Shown here: positions 18,644 through 28,859 of the stretch, in pieces | How the letters are laid out: every line of letters begins with the position of its first letter | Position numbering within the stretch: the first letter of the stretch is position 1 | Source of the DNA: Nitrospirota bacterium | Lineage (GTDB): Bacteria > Nitrospirota > Thermodesulfovibrionia > Thermodesulfovibrionales > JdFR-85 | Direction: 5' to 3' | NCBI GenBank assembly: GCA_011051565.1 | Contig: DRKX01000150.1 | Location: forward strand, 1 to 34,421 | DNA: 34,421 nucleotides | Notes under the pieces: model-generated | Seen by the model: the letters and a program-made list of their open reading frames with translations, nothing else | The model's database searches: none | Told to the model about the DNA's origin: nothing | Position numbers and translations under genes: made by a program

Positions 18644-19165
18644 ATGAACATCATCATCAACGGACGACATCTCGATATCACGCCGGCTCTCAGGGACTAT
18701 GCAGTCAACAAGGTCAGAAAATTCGAAAAATATCTCTCATCCATAACAGAGGCCGTCGTGACCCTCTCGGTGGAGAAATACAGGCACAAGGCCGAGGTGT
18801 TACTGAAGGCCAACGGCGTCATGATACAGGCAGAGGGGGTGACGGGCGAGATATACTCCTCCATTGATGAGGTAGTAGAAAAACTCGAGCGCCAGACGAA
18901 GAAGTACAAGGAGAAGCAGATATCTCAGCGCAAGGAGTCGAAGGCTCAGGCAGCGCCCCAACCTGTCGAGGCCGAGCCGTCTCCTGAAGTGAAGATAATC
19001 CGGGAGAAGAAGGTCGCCATGAAGCCGATGACCCCCGAGGAGGCGGCGATGCAGATGGAGTTGATCGGCCAGGACTTTCTCGTCTTCACCAATGCCGACA
19101 GCGGAAGCATAAACGTCATTTACAGAAGAAAAGACGGAGACCTGGGACTAATTGAGCCGGCCTGA
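18644..19165 (+). CDS. hpf: Ribosome hibernation promoting factor (long form)
   Basis: MNIIINGRHLDITPALRDYAVNKVRKFEKY...GEIYSSIDEVVEKLERQTKKYKEK plus C-terminal dimerisation domain MTPEEAAMQMELIGQDFLVFTNADSGSINVIYRRKDGDLGLIEP. Confidence 0.95.
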   Translation: MNIIINGRHLDITPALRDYAVNKVRKFEKYLSSITEAVVTLSVEKYRHKAEVLLKANGVMIQAEGVTGEIYSSIDEVVEKLERQTKKYKEKQISQRKESKAQAAPQPVEAEPSPEVKIIREKKVAMKPMTPEEAAMQMELIGQDFLVFTNADSGSINVIYRRKDGDLGLIEPA

Positions 19166-20024
19166 AACACCACCGATCAAGGTAATAGTCATCACGGGGC
19201 TCTCAGGCGCCGGCAAGACTGTAGCGCTGAGGGCCCTTGAAGACGTGGGCTATTTCTGCATCGACAACTTTCCGCCGCAGCTGCTCAGGAACTTCATCTC
19301 GCTCTCGGCAACGGGGAAGAATATCGACAAGGTGGCAATAAGCGTCGACGTGAGGGAGAAGAGCTTTGTCGACGGAGTCGAGGAGGCCATAAATTCCCTG
19401 AGGAAGGACTACGATGCAGAGGTCGTCTTCCTCGAGGCCGAGAGCTCCGTCCTCAGGAAGCGGTTCAAGGAGACGCGGCGGCCGCACCCCCTTTCCGTCT
19501 CGTCAGGAGGCGATATACAGGACGCCCTGAGGGTGGAGTCCGAGTATCTCTCCTTTTTGCGGAACCTTGCCGACAGGGTCATAGACACCTCGTCGTACAC
19601 CCCGCACCAGCTCCGGTCGTTCATCATGGAGACCTTCGGTGGAGACCGGAAGTCTTCCATGGGCATAAGCATCATATCCTTCGGCTACAAGTTCGGAATA
19701 CCGCAGGATGTGGACCTGCTCTTCGACATACGGTTCCTTCCGAATCCGTATTTCATCCCCGAACTGAGAGAGCTGAACGGCCTCGACGATGAGGTGAAGA
19801 AGTACGTATTGAATAATCAGCTCACTCTGAGGCTCCTTGTCAAGCTGAAAGACCTCGTCAGCTTCCTCGTCGCCGAATACGTGAAGGAGGGGCGCTCATC
19901 CCTCACCATCGGCGTAGGCTGTACGGGCGGACAGCACAGGTCTCCGGTGATCGCAGAGGAGATATCCAGGCACCTGAAGTCGGCCTTTGACCTCGAAGTA
20001 AAGGTGATACACAGGGAGCTATGA
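19152..20024 (+). CDS. rapZ: RNase adapter protein RapZ / nucleotide-binding protein
   Basis: VIVITGLSGAGKTVALRALEDVGYFCIDNFPPQLL, FGYKFGIPQDVDLLFDIRFLPNPYF, TIGVGCTGGQHRSPVIAEEIS. TTG start inside hpf. Confidence 0.96.
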   Translation: MSRPETPPIKVIVITGLSGAGKTVALRALEDVGYFCIDNFPPQLLRNFISLSATGKNIDKVAISVDVREKSFVDGVEEAINSLRKDYDAEVVFLEAESSVLRKRFKETRRPHPLSVSSGGDIQDALRVESEYLSFLRNLADRVIDTSSYTPHQLRSFIMETFGGDRKSSMGISIISFGYKFGIPQDVDLLFDIRFLPNPYFIPELRELNGLDDEVKKYVLNNQLTLRLLVKLKDLVSFLVAEYVKEGRSSLTIGVGCTGGQHRSPVIAEEISRHLKSAFDLEVKVIHREL

Positions 20025-21157
20025 TATACCTCGACCACAATGCCACGACACCTGTTGACGATGAGGTGAAGAACGCCGTCTGTGACGCGATCGGGGTCTT
20101 CGGCAACCCGTCGAGTTCCCACTCCGCCGGCAGAGAGGCGCACCGGCTCGTCGAAGGCGCAAGGGCAGCCGTGGCCAGACTCATCGGTGCGACCCCCGAC
20201 GAGGTGGTCTTCACCTCCGGAGGCACTGAATCCAACAACCTCGCCGTCATCGGTTATGCACGATCCTTCGGCAGCGGACACATAATCTCCACCCGCATAG
20301 AGCATCCCTCGGTCATCAACCCGCTCAGACATCTCGAGAAAGAGGGCTTCAGCATTACGCTCGTAGGAACAGACCGTAACGGCGTCGTAAGACCAGTCGA
20401 TATACTCGATGAGTTGAGGCCTGACACCATACTGGTGACCGTCATGCATTCGAACAACGAAACCGGCGTCATCCAGCCGGTGGAAGAGATCGCCGCAATA
20501 CTGAAAGAGCGGGGCATCGCCCTCCATACGGACCTCGCACAGTCCGCGGGCAAGACCCCTGTGGACGTGCAGAAGCTCGGCTGCGACATGGCGACCGTGG
20601 TGTCGCATAAGTTCTACGGCCCAAAGGGCGTCGGGGCGCTTTATATAAGAAGCGGGGTGAAAGTGCAGCCGCTGATGTACGGAGCAGGCCACGAAAGGGG
20701 CCTGAGACCCGGCACAGAGAACATCCCCGCAATCGCCGGATTCGGCAAGGCGGCCGAGATCGCAGCAAGGGATATGACCAGACGCGTCGAGCACGCAGAG
20801 AGGGTGACCGGTATGCTCTACCGGAGACTCATCGAGCTGATCCCGGACATCATGCTCAACGGCGAAAAGGCCCACAGGCTGCCCAACACACTGAATATCT
20901 CCATAAGGGGCACGGCAGGAGCCGATATTGTCGATGCCCTCAAGGACGATGTCGCCATCTCGGCCGGTTCGGCCTGCCACTCCGGGACGTGCAGACCGTC
21001 GGATGTTTTGCTCGCAATGGGACTGAGTGCCCCTGACGCGGTCTCTGCCGTCAGGATCAGTACCGGCAAAGACACCTCGGAAGAGGACGTCTCGATGGCG
21101 TCGGAGCTGATAGCGAGGGCGGTAGAGAGTACAAGGGGCAGCGGACGCGTGATATAA
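20021..21157 (+). CDS. Cysteine desulfurase (NifS/IscS family)
   Basis: MIYLDHNATTPVDDEVKNAV, FTSGGTESNNLAVIGYA, VVSHKFYGPKGVGALYIR (PLP-Lys), GSACHSGTCRPSDVLLAMG. Confidence 0.95.
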   Translation: MIYLDHNATTPVDDEVKNAVCDAIGVFGNPSSSHSAGREAHRLVEGARAAVARLIGATPDEVVFTSGGTESNNLAVIGYARSFGSGHIISTRIEHPSVINPLRHLEKEGFSITLVGTDRNGVVRPVDILDELRPDTILVTVMHSNNETGVIQPVEEIAAILKERGIALHTDLAQSAGKTPVDVQKLGCDMATVVSHKFYGPKGVGALYIRSGVKVQPLMYGAGHERGLRPGTENIPAIAGFGKAAEIAARDMTRRVEHAERVTGMLYRRLIELIPDIMLNGEKAHRLPNTLNISIRGTAGADIVDALKDDVAISAGSACHSGTCRPSDVLLAMGLSAPDAVSAVRISTGKDTSEEDVSMASELIARAVESTRGSGRVI

Positions 21158-21237
21158 GGAGCCCTTTCACGAGTTGCCCGAGATCGTTTTTTCCTTTGAA
21201 TTTACGGTGTGAAATATTATAAAATGGATTACAGGAT

Positions 21238-21756
21238 ATGAGACCGTCCGACACCCATGAAGCCGCACGCTGGTACGTTGTCTACACGAAGCCCGCACAA
21301 GAGGATATCGTCGAAAAACACCTGCATACCGCCAACATCGAGGTCCTGAACCCAGCCGTCAGAAAGAAACGATTCTACAAGGGAAGGCTGAGGATGATCG
21401 TTGAAAAACTCTTCCCCTGCTACGTCTTTGCAAGGTTCGACCCCGAGAGGGACTACCGCCTAATCAAGTACACAAGGGGCGTCCGCTACGTCATCGGGAG
21501 CAGGTCCGGGACCCCATACACGGTGGATGAGTCGATAATAGAGTCCATACTGTCAAGGATGAAGGATGGATTCATTGATCTCTCGGCCAAGGAGCTCAAG
21601 CCGGGTGACAGGCTGGTCATAACCGACGGTCCGATGAGCGGCTTCGAGGGAGTCTTCTTGTGCGAACGGCCGAAGGACAGGGTGCTCATACTCCTGAGGG
21701 AGATATCCTGCCGTCTCGAGATAGAAAAGCAAGCCGTTTCACTCACATCGAGGTAG
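21238..21756 (+). CDS. NusG-like transcription elongation/antitermination paralog (RfaH/UpxY type)
   Basis: WYVVYTKPAQEDIVEKHLHTANIEVLNPAVRKKRFYKGRLRMIVEKLFPCYVFARFDPERDYRLIKYTRGVRYVIG (NGN domain); LKPGDRLVITDGPMSGFEGVF (KOW). Not in an rpl/sec context. Confidence 0.88.
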   Translation: MRPSDTHEAARWYVVYTKPAQEDIVEKHLHTANIEVLNPAVRKKRFYKGRLRMIVEKLFPCYVFARFDPERDYRLIKYTRGVRYVIGSRSGTPYTVDESIIESILSRMKDGFIDLSAKELKPGDRLVITDGPMSGFEGVFLCERPKDRVLILLREISCRLEIEKQAVSLTSR

Positions 21757-21779
21757 CCTACCGCCGGATTGCCCACACG

Positions 21780-21972
21780 CATATCCCCGCTGCTGGGGAG
21801 AAGTGACAAGGACATAATGCAGTACTTTAACAATGCAGCATCAACCCACCGTCTGCAAAGAGGAAAGTCCGAATGCAAGTAACAGTCTGAAGGCCTGGGG
21901 GTTCCACGCTGACGGCCTGTGCGGCGGTCCCGGCGGGACGCTGGAGGCGTGGGGGGCGGAAAATTTTCCTGT
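21780..21972 (+). other. Structured intergenic region with RNase P-like P4/CR-I motif (possible rnpB remnant or unclassified ncRNA)
   Basis: GAGGAAAGTCCG at 21860-21871 and GTAACAGTC at about 21879-21887, both strings found in RNase P RNA; GC-rich hairpin 21904-21952 (CCACGC/GCGTGG, CGGC/GCTG, GTCCC-GGC-GGGAC); 12-bp palindrome GGAAAATTTTCC 21958-21969. No CR-V-type ACAGAA element found. Confidence 0.35.
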
Positions 21973-21995
21973 GGTTTTTATCCAATGCTCTGTAA

Positions 21996-24027
<2,032 letters not shown>

Positions 24028-25143
24028 CTACAGCTTTGCCGTCTCTACAATCGGCGTGGACGTCACACCCTTGAGTTCGTTCATCAGCTCATGCACAGAC
24101 ATCAGGCGGTCCACGCGGTAGGCGTTGGCCCCGACCGTGTACAGCGGCTTCTCCTTGTCGGGGTTGTAACCGGCCGAGCTCAACAGGCCGTTGCAGATAC
24201 AGAAGTGCGCCTCGTTGCTCTCACGAGCCGGACACCGTGTATACCTGCCTTCTTCGTCCTTTGTGAGTACATACCCCTTGTCACATCTTGGAGGACGGCC
24301 CCGCACGAGCGCCTCCTGGTACATCGGGGATTGCTTTATCAGCCTGATCGGCAGGCCGCAAGGTGAACCCGGCTTTGTCGCCACGATGATGTCGTCACGC
24401 CTTGCCTGAAGCAGGGCAGCCTTGTACTCCGGCGTGGCCGAGCTCTCTATGGTCCCGAGGAAGCGGGTACCCATCTGGACACCGTCGGCTCCAAGGGCGA
24501 GGAAACGCTTGATGTCCTCGTTCGTATAGATACCTCCGGCAACAATAATCGGGAAGTCGCCGTACTGCCTGGCAACGTCCTTGACCGGGGGCAGGAGGTT
24601 TTCGAGGAGGTTCTCCTCGAGGTCGAGCTGCTCGTGGTGGAAACCCAGATGACCGCCGGCGAGCGGACCTTCAAGCACGGCGGCGTCGGGCTGATAACCC
24701 TGACGTTGCCACCTCTTGCAGATGATCTTGAGCGCCCTTGCGGACGAGACGATCGGGACCAAGGCTGTATGCTTGGGCTTGGCTATAGACGGCAACGACA
24801 TGGGGAGACCTGCACCGGATATGATCATGTCGGCGCCGGCATCGACAGCCCCCCTGACCGAGTCCTCGTAGTGGCGTCCCAGCGCCACCATTATATTTAT
24901 CCCCACGACTCCGCCTCCGCTCTTGGCGAGCGATATCTCTTCGTAGACCGCCTCGTAGGTATTGTACTTCTTACCGTTGCGCTTGGACAGCAACCTGTCT
25001 ATCGCTGCGCTCGATATCACGCCCACACCGCCCTCGGCGGCGACGGCACGTGCCAGGGGGTAGAGCGAGACCCCTATCCCCATGCCTCCCTGAATGATCG
25101 GCACATCTATCTTTTTATCCTTGATTTTCAATGGCAGAAGCAT
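24028..25143 (-). CDS. NAD(P)H-dependent flavin oxidoreductase / nitronate monooxygenase family
   Basis: VPIIQGGMGIGVSLYPLARAVAAEGGVGVIS, GPLAGGHLGFH, PIIVAGGIYTNEDIKRFLALGADGVQMGTRFLGT; Cys-rich C-terminal segment. Confidence 0.9.
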   Translation of the reverse strand: MLLPLKIKDKKIDVPIIQGGMGIGVSLYPLARAVAAEGGVGVISSAAIDRLLSKRNGKKYNTYEAVYEEISLAKSGGGVVGINIMVALGRHYEDSVRGAVDAGADMIISGAGLPMSLPSIAKPKHTALVPIVSSARALKIICKRWQRQGYQPDAAVLEGPLAGGHLGFHHEQLDLEENLLENLLPPVKDVARQYGDFPIIVAGGIYTNEDIKRFLALGADGVQMGTRFLGTIESSATPEYKAALLQARRDDIIVATKPGSPCGLPIRLIKQSPMYQEALVRGRPPRCDKGYVLTKDEEGRYTRCPARESNEAHFCICNGLLSSAGYNPDKEKPLYTVGANAYRVDRLMSVHELMNELKGVTSTPIVETAKL

Positions 25144-25386
25144 AAAAACTGTTAAGGTTAGATGTTGCTCAGGTGATGAGGTGTATACAGATCATCGCAT
25201 GCCTTCGTTGCAACTATCTTGACCTTATGATAAAACAATCACCCGGCATATTGCAACTTTCAGACTCGCAGGCCGGGCCGGGCGGTGAGTTCCGAAAAGC
25301 GGTCCCTCGGCGGGAAATTGACAAAAGCAACCGGTTCTGATAACCTTGTGACAGGACGCCCTGCACATTAGAGGGAGTGAGGGTTC

Positions 25387-26406
25387 ATGGGAACGGACGG
25401 TTTTCCCGTAGGCAAGCTCAAGATGGAGCACCTCTCAGGACTGCTCGGCAGGTACAGGGGGGCTCCGGATGCTTCCGTGATCGTCGGAGCCGAGATAGGG
25501 GAAGACGCGGCGGTGATTGAGACCGGAGGGGAACTCCTCGTTGCGAAGACCGACCCCATAACATTCGCCGTTGACCAGATCGGCAGGTACGCGATAAACA
25601 TCAACGCCAACGACATCGCGTGCATGGGAGGCCGGCCGAGATGGTTTCTCGCAACGATCCTCCTTCCCGAGGGCGTAACGGACGAGGCACTCATCGACCG
25701 GATATTCTCCGAACTCTCCGAGGCCTGCAAGGAGCTCGGCATAGCCATCTGCGGCGGCCATACCGAGGTCACGTACGGTCTCAACAGGCCGATAGTGGTC
25801 GGACAGATGCTCGGGGAGGTCCCGCGTGAGCGACTCGTCAGGTCGTCGGGTGCCGTGGCTGGAGATCACCTGATCGTGACAAAGGGGATAGCCGTGGAGG
25901 CGACGGCACTACTGGCACGTGAGAAAGAAGACGCCTTGGCCGGGGCCTTCGACCGCGAGTTCATCGCGAGGTGCAAGGGATTCATGGAGTACCCCGGAAT
26001 AAGCGTGGTGAGAGACGCCACCGCAGCGACCGCTGCCGGAGGTGTGCACGCCATGCACGACCCGACCGAGGGCGGACTCGCCACCGGCCTTCACGAACTC
26101 GCCTCTGCAGCCGGAGTCGGTGTGGAGGTATGGATGGATGCAATCCCGGTCTATCCCGAGACCAAGGCACTCTGTGAGTTCTTCGGGCTGGATCCGCTCG
26201 GGGTCATCGCCTCCGGCGCCCTCCTGATAGCGGCGGCCCCCGACTCTTCAGGACACATAGCCGATTCACTCCGGGCCGCCGGTATCGATTGCTTCCGGAT
26301 CGGTAGGGCAACCGACAGATCCGAGGGCCTGACGCTCATGATGGGTGAGCAGAGGAGACCCCTGCCGCGATTCGAGCAGGACGAGATATCGAAGGTCTTC
26401 TCATAG
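25387..26406 (+). CDS. AIR synthase-related (PurM/HypE/ThiL superfamily) protein
   Basis: GAEIGEDAAVIETGGELLVAKTDPITF, INANDIACMGGRPRWFLATILLP, GGHTEVTYGLNRPIVVGQMLG, AMHDPTEGGLATGLHELA. Confidence 0.88.
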   Translation: MGTDGFPVGKLKMEHLSGLLGRYRGAPDASVIVGAEIGEDAAVIETGGELLVAKTDPITFAVDQIGRYAININANDIACMGGRPRWFLATILLPEGVTDEALIDRIFSELSEACKELGIAICGGHTEVTYGLNRPIVVGQMLGEVPRERLVRSSGAVAGDHLIVTKGIAVEATALLAREKEDALAGAFDREFIARCKGFMEYPGISVVRDATAATAAGGVHAMHDPTEGGLATGLHELASAAGVGVEVWMDAIPVYPETKALCEFFGLDPLGVIASGALLIAAAPDSSGHIADSLRAAGIDCFRIGRATDRSEGLTLMMGEQRRPLPRFEQDEISKVFS

Positions 26407-27417
26407 CCCTGCACCGGACAGCAGCGACTTCAGCCGCCTCCTGATCCTGCTGATGAAGCGGAAGGTCAGCCTGCCCGGCAGCAGTATGGAGATGATGAGG
26501 AATGTCCAGGCCTTGAAATTGAAGGGGTAGGCGCCTATCGCCTTGAGCAGGTAGGGCCTCGCCCTTGTGCACTCGTTGTGCACACACAAGAATCGTCCCA
26601 TCTTCCAATAATGGAGCGAGAGGGTTTCAGGGCTCTTCTGTATATCATCCAGGTACTTGGCCAGGATCACTTCTCTCGATCCTATGTGCGCGGCGGTCAC
26701 CCACCGGAAGCTGTCCTCGGTCACATGGTAATTTATAAGCGGTTCCTTCAGGTGATAGAAGTAGTAGTCCCTGCTCAAACGGATGAAGAAGTCGAAGTCG
26801 ACATAATAAGACAGCCGTTCGTCGAAGAGCCCCGCCTTATCGAAACACTCCCTCCTGACAATCGCTGAACCTATGCCGATACCGTAGACCTTGTAATTGA
26901 GGGCCTTCATGTAGAAGCATCCGTCCTCGGGCATGAAGGTTGGTGACCTCCAGAGGCGCCTACGGCCGTTCCTCTCGATTTCGCACATGTCACTGTAGAC
27001 TATGCCGACCTTGGGAGACTGCCCGGCGAATACGGCCATCTGCTTCTCAAGTTTTTCAGGCAGCCACTCGTCATCGCTGTCGAGGAAGGCGATGAATTCG
27101 CCCCTTGCAGCCATGACCCCGGTGTTTCTTGCGGCTGCCTCGCCCTTGTTGCGCTCGTGCCTGATATAGCGGATGTTCAGCGAAGGGAATTCCTTCACCA
27201 CCCCCTCCGTGTCATCCGTTGATCCGTCGTCCACGACGATCACCTCGAAGTCCTTGTATGTCTGTCTCGCGACACTCCTGAGGGCTCTGCCGAGCAGGTG
27301 GGCCCTGTTGTACGAGGGGACTATAACACTCACTGCGGGCATGGAACTCTTGCCGGGCGTCTTCACGCCGTCACGTCCTGTTTCTTCAATGCTTGCCATA
27401 TTCATGAAATTTTGCAT
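26401..27417 (-). CDS. Family 2 glycosyltransferase
   Basis: VSVIVPSYNRAHLLGRALRSVARQTYKDFEVIVVDDGSTDDTEGVV...GEFIAFLDSDDEWLPEKLEKQ. Confidence 0.93.
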   Translation of the reverse strand: MQNFMNMASIEETGRDGVKTPGKSSMPAVSVIVPSYNRAHLLGRALRSVARQTYKDFEVIVVDDGSTDDTEGVVKEFPSLNIRYIRHERNKGEAAARNTGVMAARGEFIAFLDSDDEWLPEKLEKQMAVFAGQSPKVGIVYSDMCEIERNGRRRLWRSPTFMPEDGCFYMKALNYKVYGIGIGSAIVRRECFDKAGLFDERLSYYVDFDFFIRLSRDYYFYHLKEPLINYHVTEDSFRWVTAAHIGSREVILAKYLDDIQKSPETLSLHYWKMGRFLCVHNECTRARPYLLKAIGAYPFNFKAWTFLIISILLPGRLTFRFISRIRRRLKSLLSGAGL

Positions 27418-28354
27418 TTCGGCCTCTCTGCCCGAGCATCCTGGGCAAGGACTTCAGACCACGGAGGACCAGTGTCGACCAGCCTCTGATGTTCAGGGGA
27501 GAGAGCCTGACGGCTTCTAACAGGAAAAACCCCGTTCTCTTCCAGTTCCTCGCCTTGATGCAATGGGGGACGGCGAGAAAGAGCTGATCCGACATCTCCT
27601 TGTCCGTCAGGTTCGGAATATCCGTTCCGAGCCTCCTCTTGAACGCCTTGTACTTGGCCAGGCAGAACGATGACTTCATCGTGCCCTTCTTGGCCGGATC
27701 GTGGGACTGGGAGTTCCGGAGGACCCTGTAGAGGTAGAGTGGTTCATCCACGTAGAGCAGTTCGGTGACCTCCTCCATCTTCAGGGTCAGATCCTTGTCC
27801 TCGGCATACAGTATATCGTCGTCGTATCCCGGGGTCCTGAGGTAAGCATCCTTCCTGAACGTTCTGAACGGACCGACGATGTCGTGCCTAAGGATGGTTT
27901 TCTGCTCGGGTATACGCGGCAAGGCCGTACAGAAGCCTTTCTCTACAGGCCGGAGGTCCTCGTCGCAGTATACGAAGTTTGAGTATACGAAACCGCAGTG
28001 CGGATTCTCGATGTGGGCCTCGTACATCCTCTGGAGGGCGTTGCTCGTCAGGGCGTCATCACTGTCGAGGATACCGAGTATATCGGCCCTTGACTCTTCG
28101 ATCAGCCTCCTCAAGGTCCCGATATAGCCAAGGTTGGAGCTGTTCCTGAAGAACCTTATCCTCGGGTCACTCAGGTATGCCTCTACGACCTCGACCGAAT
28201 CGTCTGTAGAGCAGTCATCGACTATGACCAATTCCCACTCCTTGAAGGTCTGGTTTATGACGGATTCCACCGCAACGGCGATATAAGGGGCATTGTTGTA
28301 ACTTGCCATAAGAACCGAGAACCTTGGACTTTCACCCACCTGGTCTCTATGCAT
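27386..28354 (-). CDS. Family 2 glycosyltransferase
   Basis: FSVLMASYNNAPYIAVAVESVINQTFKEWELVIVDDCSTDDSVEVVEAYL...ADILGILDSDDALTSNAL. Confidence 0.93.
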   Translation of the reverse strand: MHRDQVGESPRFSVLMASYNNAPYIAVAVESVINQTFKEWELVIVDDCSTDDSVEVVEAYLSDPRIRFFRNSSNLGYIGTLRRLIEESRADILGILDSDDALTSNALQRMYEAHIENPHCGFVYSNFVYCDEDLRPVEKGFCTALPRIPEQKTILRHDIVGPFRTFRKDAYLRTPGYDDDILYAEDKDLTLKMEEVTELLYVDEPLYLYRVLRNSQSHDPAKKGTMKSSFCLAKYKAFKRRLGTDIPNLTDKEMSDQLFLAVPHCIKARNWKRTGFFLLEAVRLSPLNIRGWSTLVLRGLKSLPRMLGQRGRNAKFHEYGKH

Positions 28355-28404
28355 AAAAGTTATAAGCTGCGGTATAGTAGAGATACTGATATGACATACA
28401 GTCA

Positions 28405-28432
28405 GAAGCTTTGTACTTCAGGACAAAGCTTC
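28405..28432. repeat. Perfect 10-bp inverted repeat GAAGCTTTGT-N8-ACAAAGCTTC
   Basis: Directly visible in the divergent intergenic region between the GT2 gene and the flippase gene; no T-run on either side. Confidence 0.7.
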
Positions 28433-28859
28433 GCGTTATGAAGTGTCGGTCAAGGAACAGTTTAGGATATATTTTCAGTCGTGCTCAGTTTCCATTTTAA
28501 TATAAAAAAGACAAAATAGCAACCCCCCGGCATTCCTCAAAAATAATCTACACGAAGGTGAGTAGTTTACTCATAGTTGAGTTCGGTTCATCCACGGTCA
28601 AAATCCTGAATAGGCGTCCGGCTGCACGACGCGAGCAGGAGAGACAGGGTGTCTTACTTGCACACCACGAAATATGATAGAATATTAGAGCAAGTCCTCA
28701 AGGAACGCTTGGTCGGGACTTACTTCCCGGAGTCTTCCTGGTGTGACAAAAATCCGGTGGAACAGGAGAGAAGGCAGTATATCCCAAGTTGACTGGGGCA
28801 TCCCGTGAACCAAACGGCAGGCTTGAAGGAGGGTTTCTCGACTTCTGAATCATGCTGCT

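Noticed and set aside
19817-20980. 387-aa minus-strand ORF antisense to rapZ/nifS
   Set aside because: Lies opposite two well-recognised genes; composition typical of GC-rich antisense open frames.
25387-26406. Calling this gene hypE
   Set aside because: No HypE-type C-terminal Cys motif and no hydrogenase maturation neighbours.
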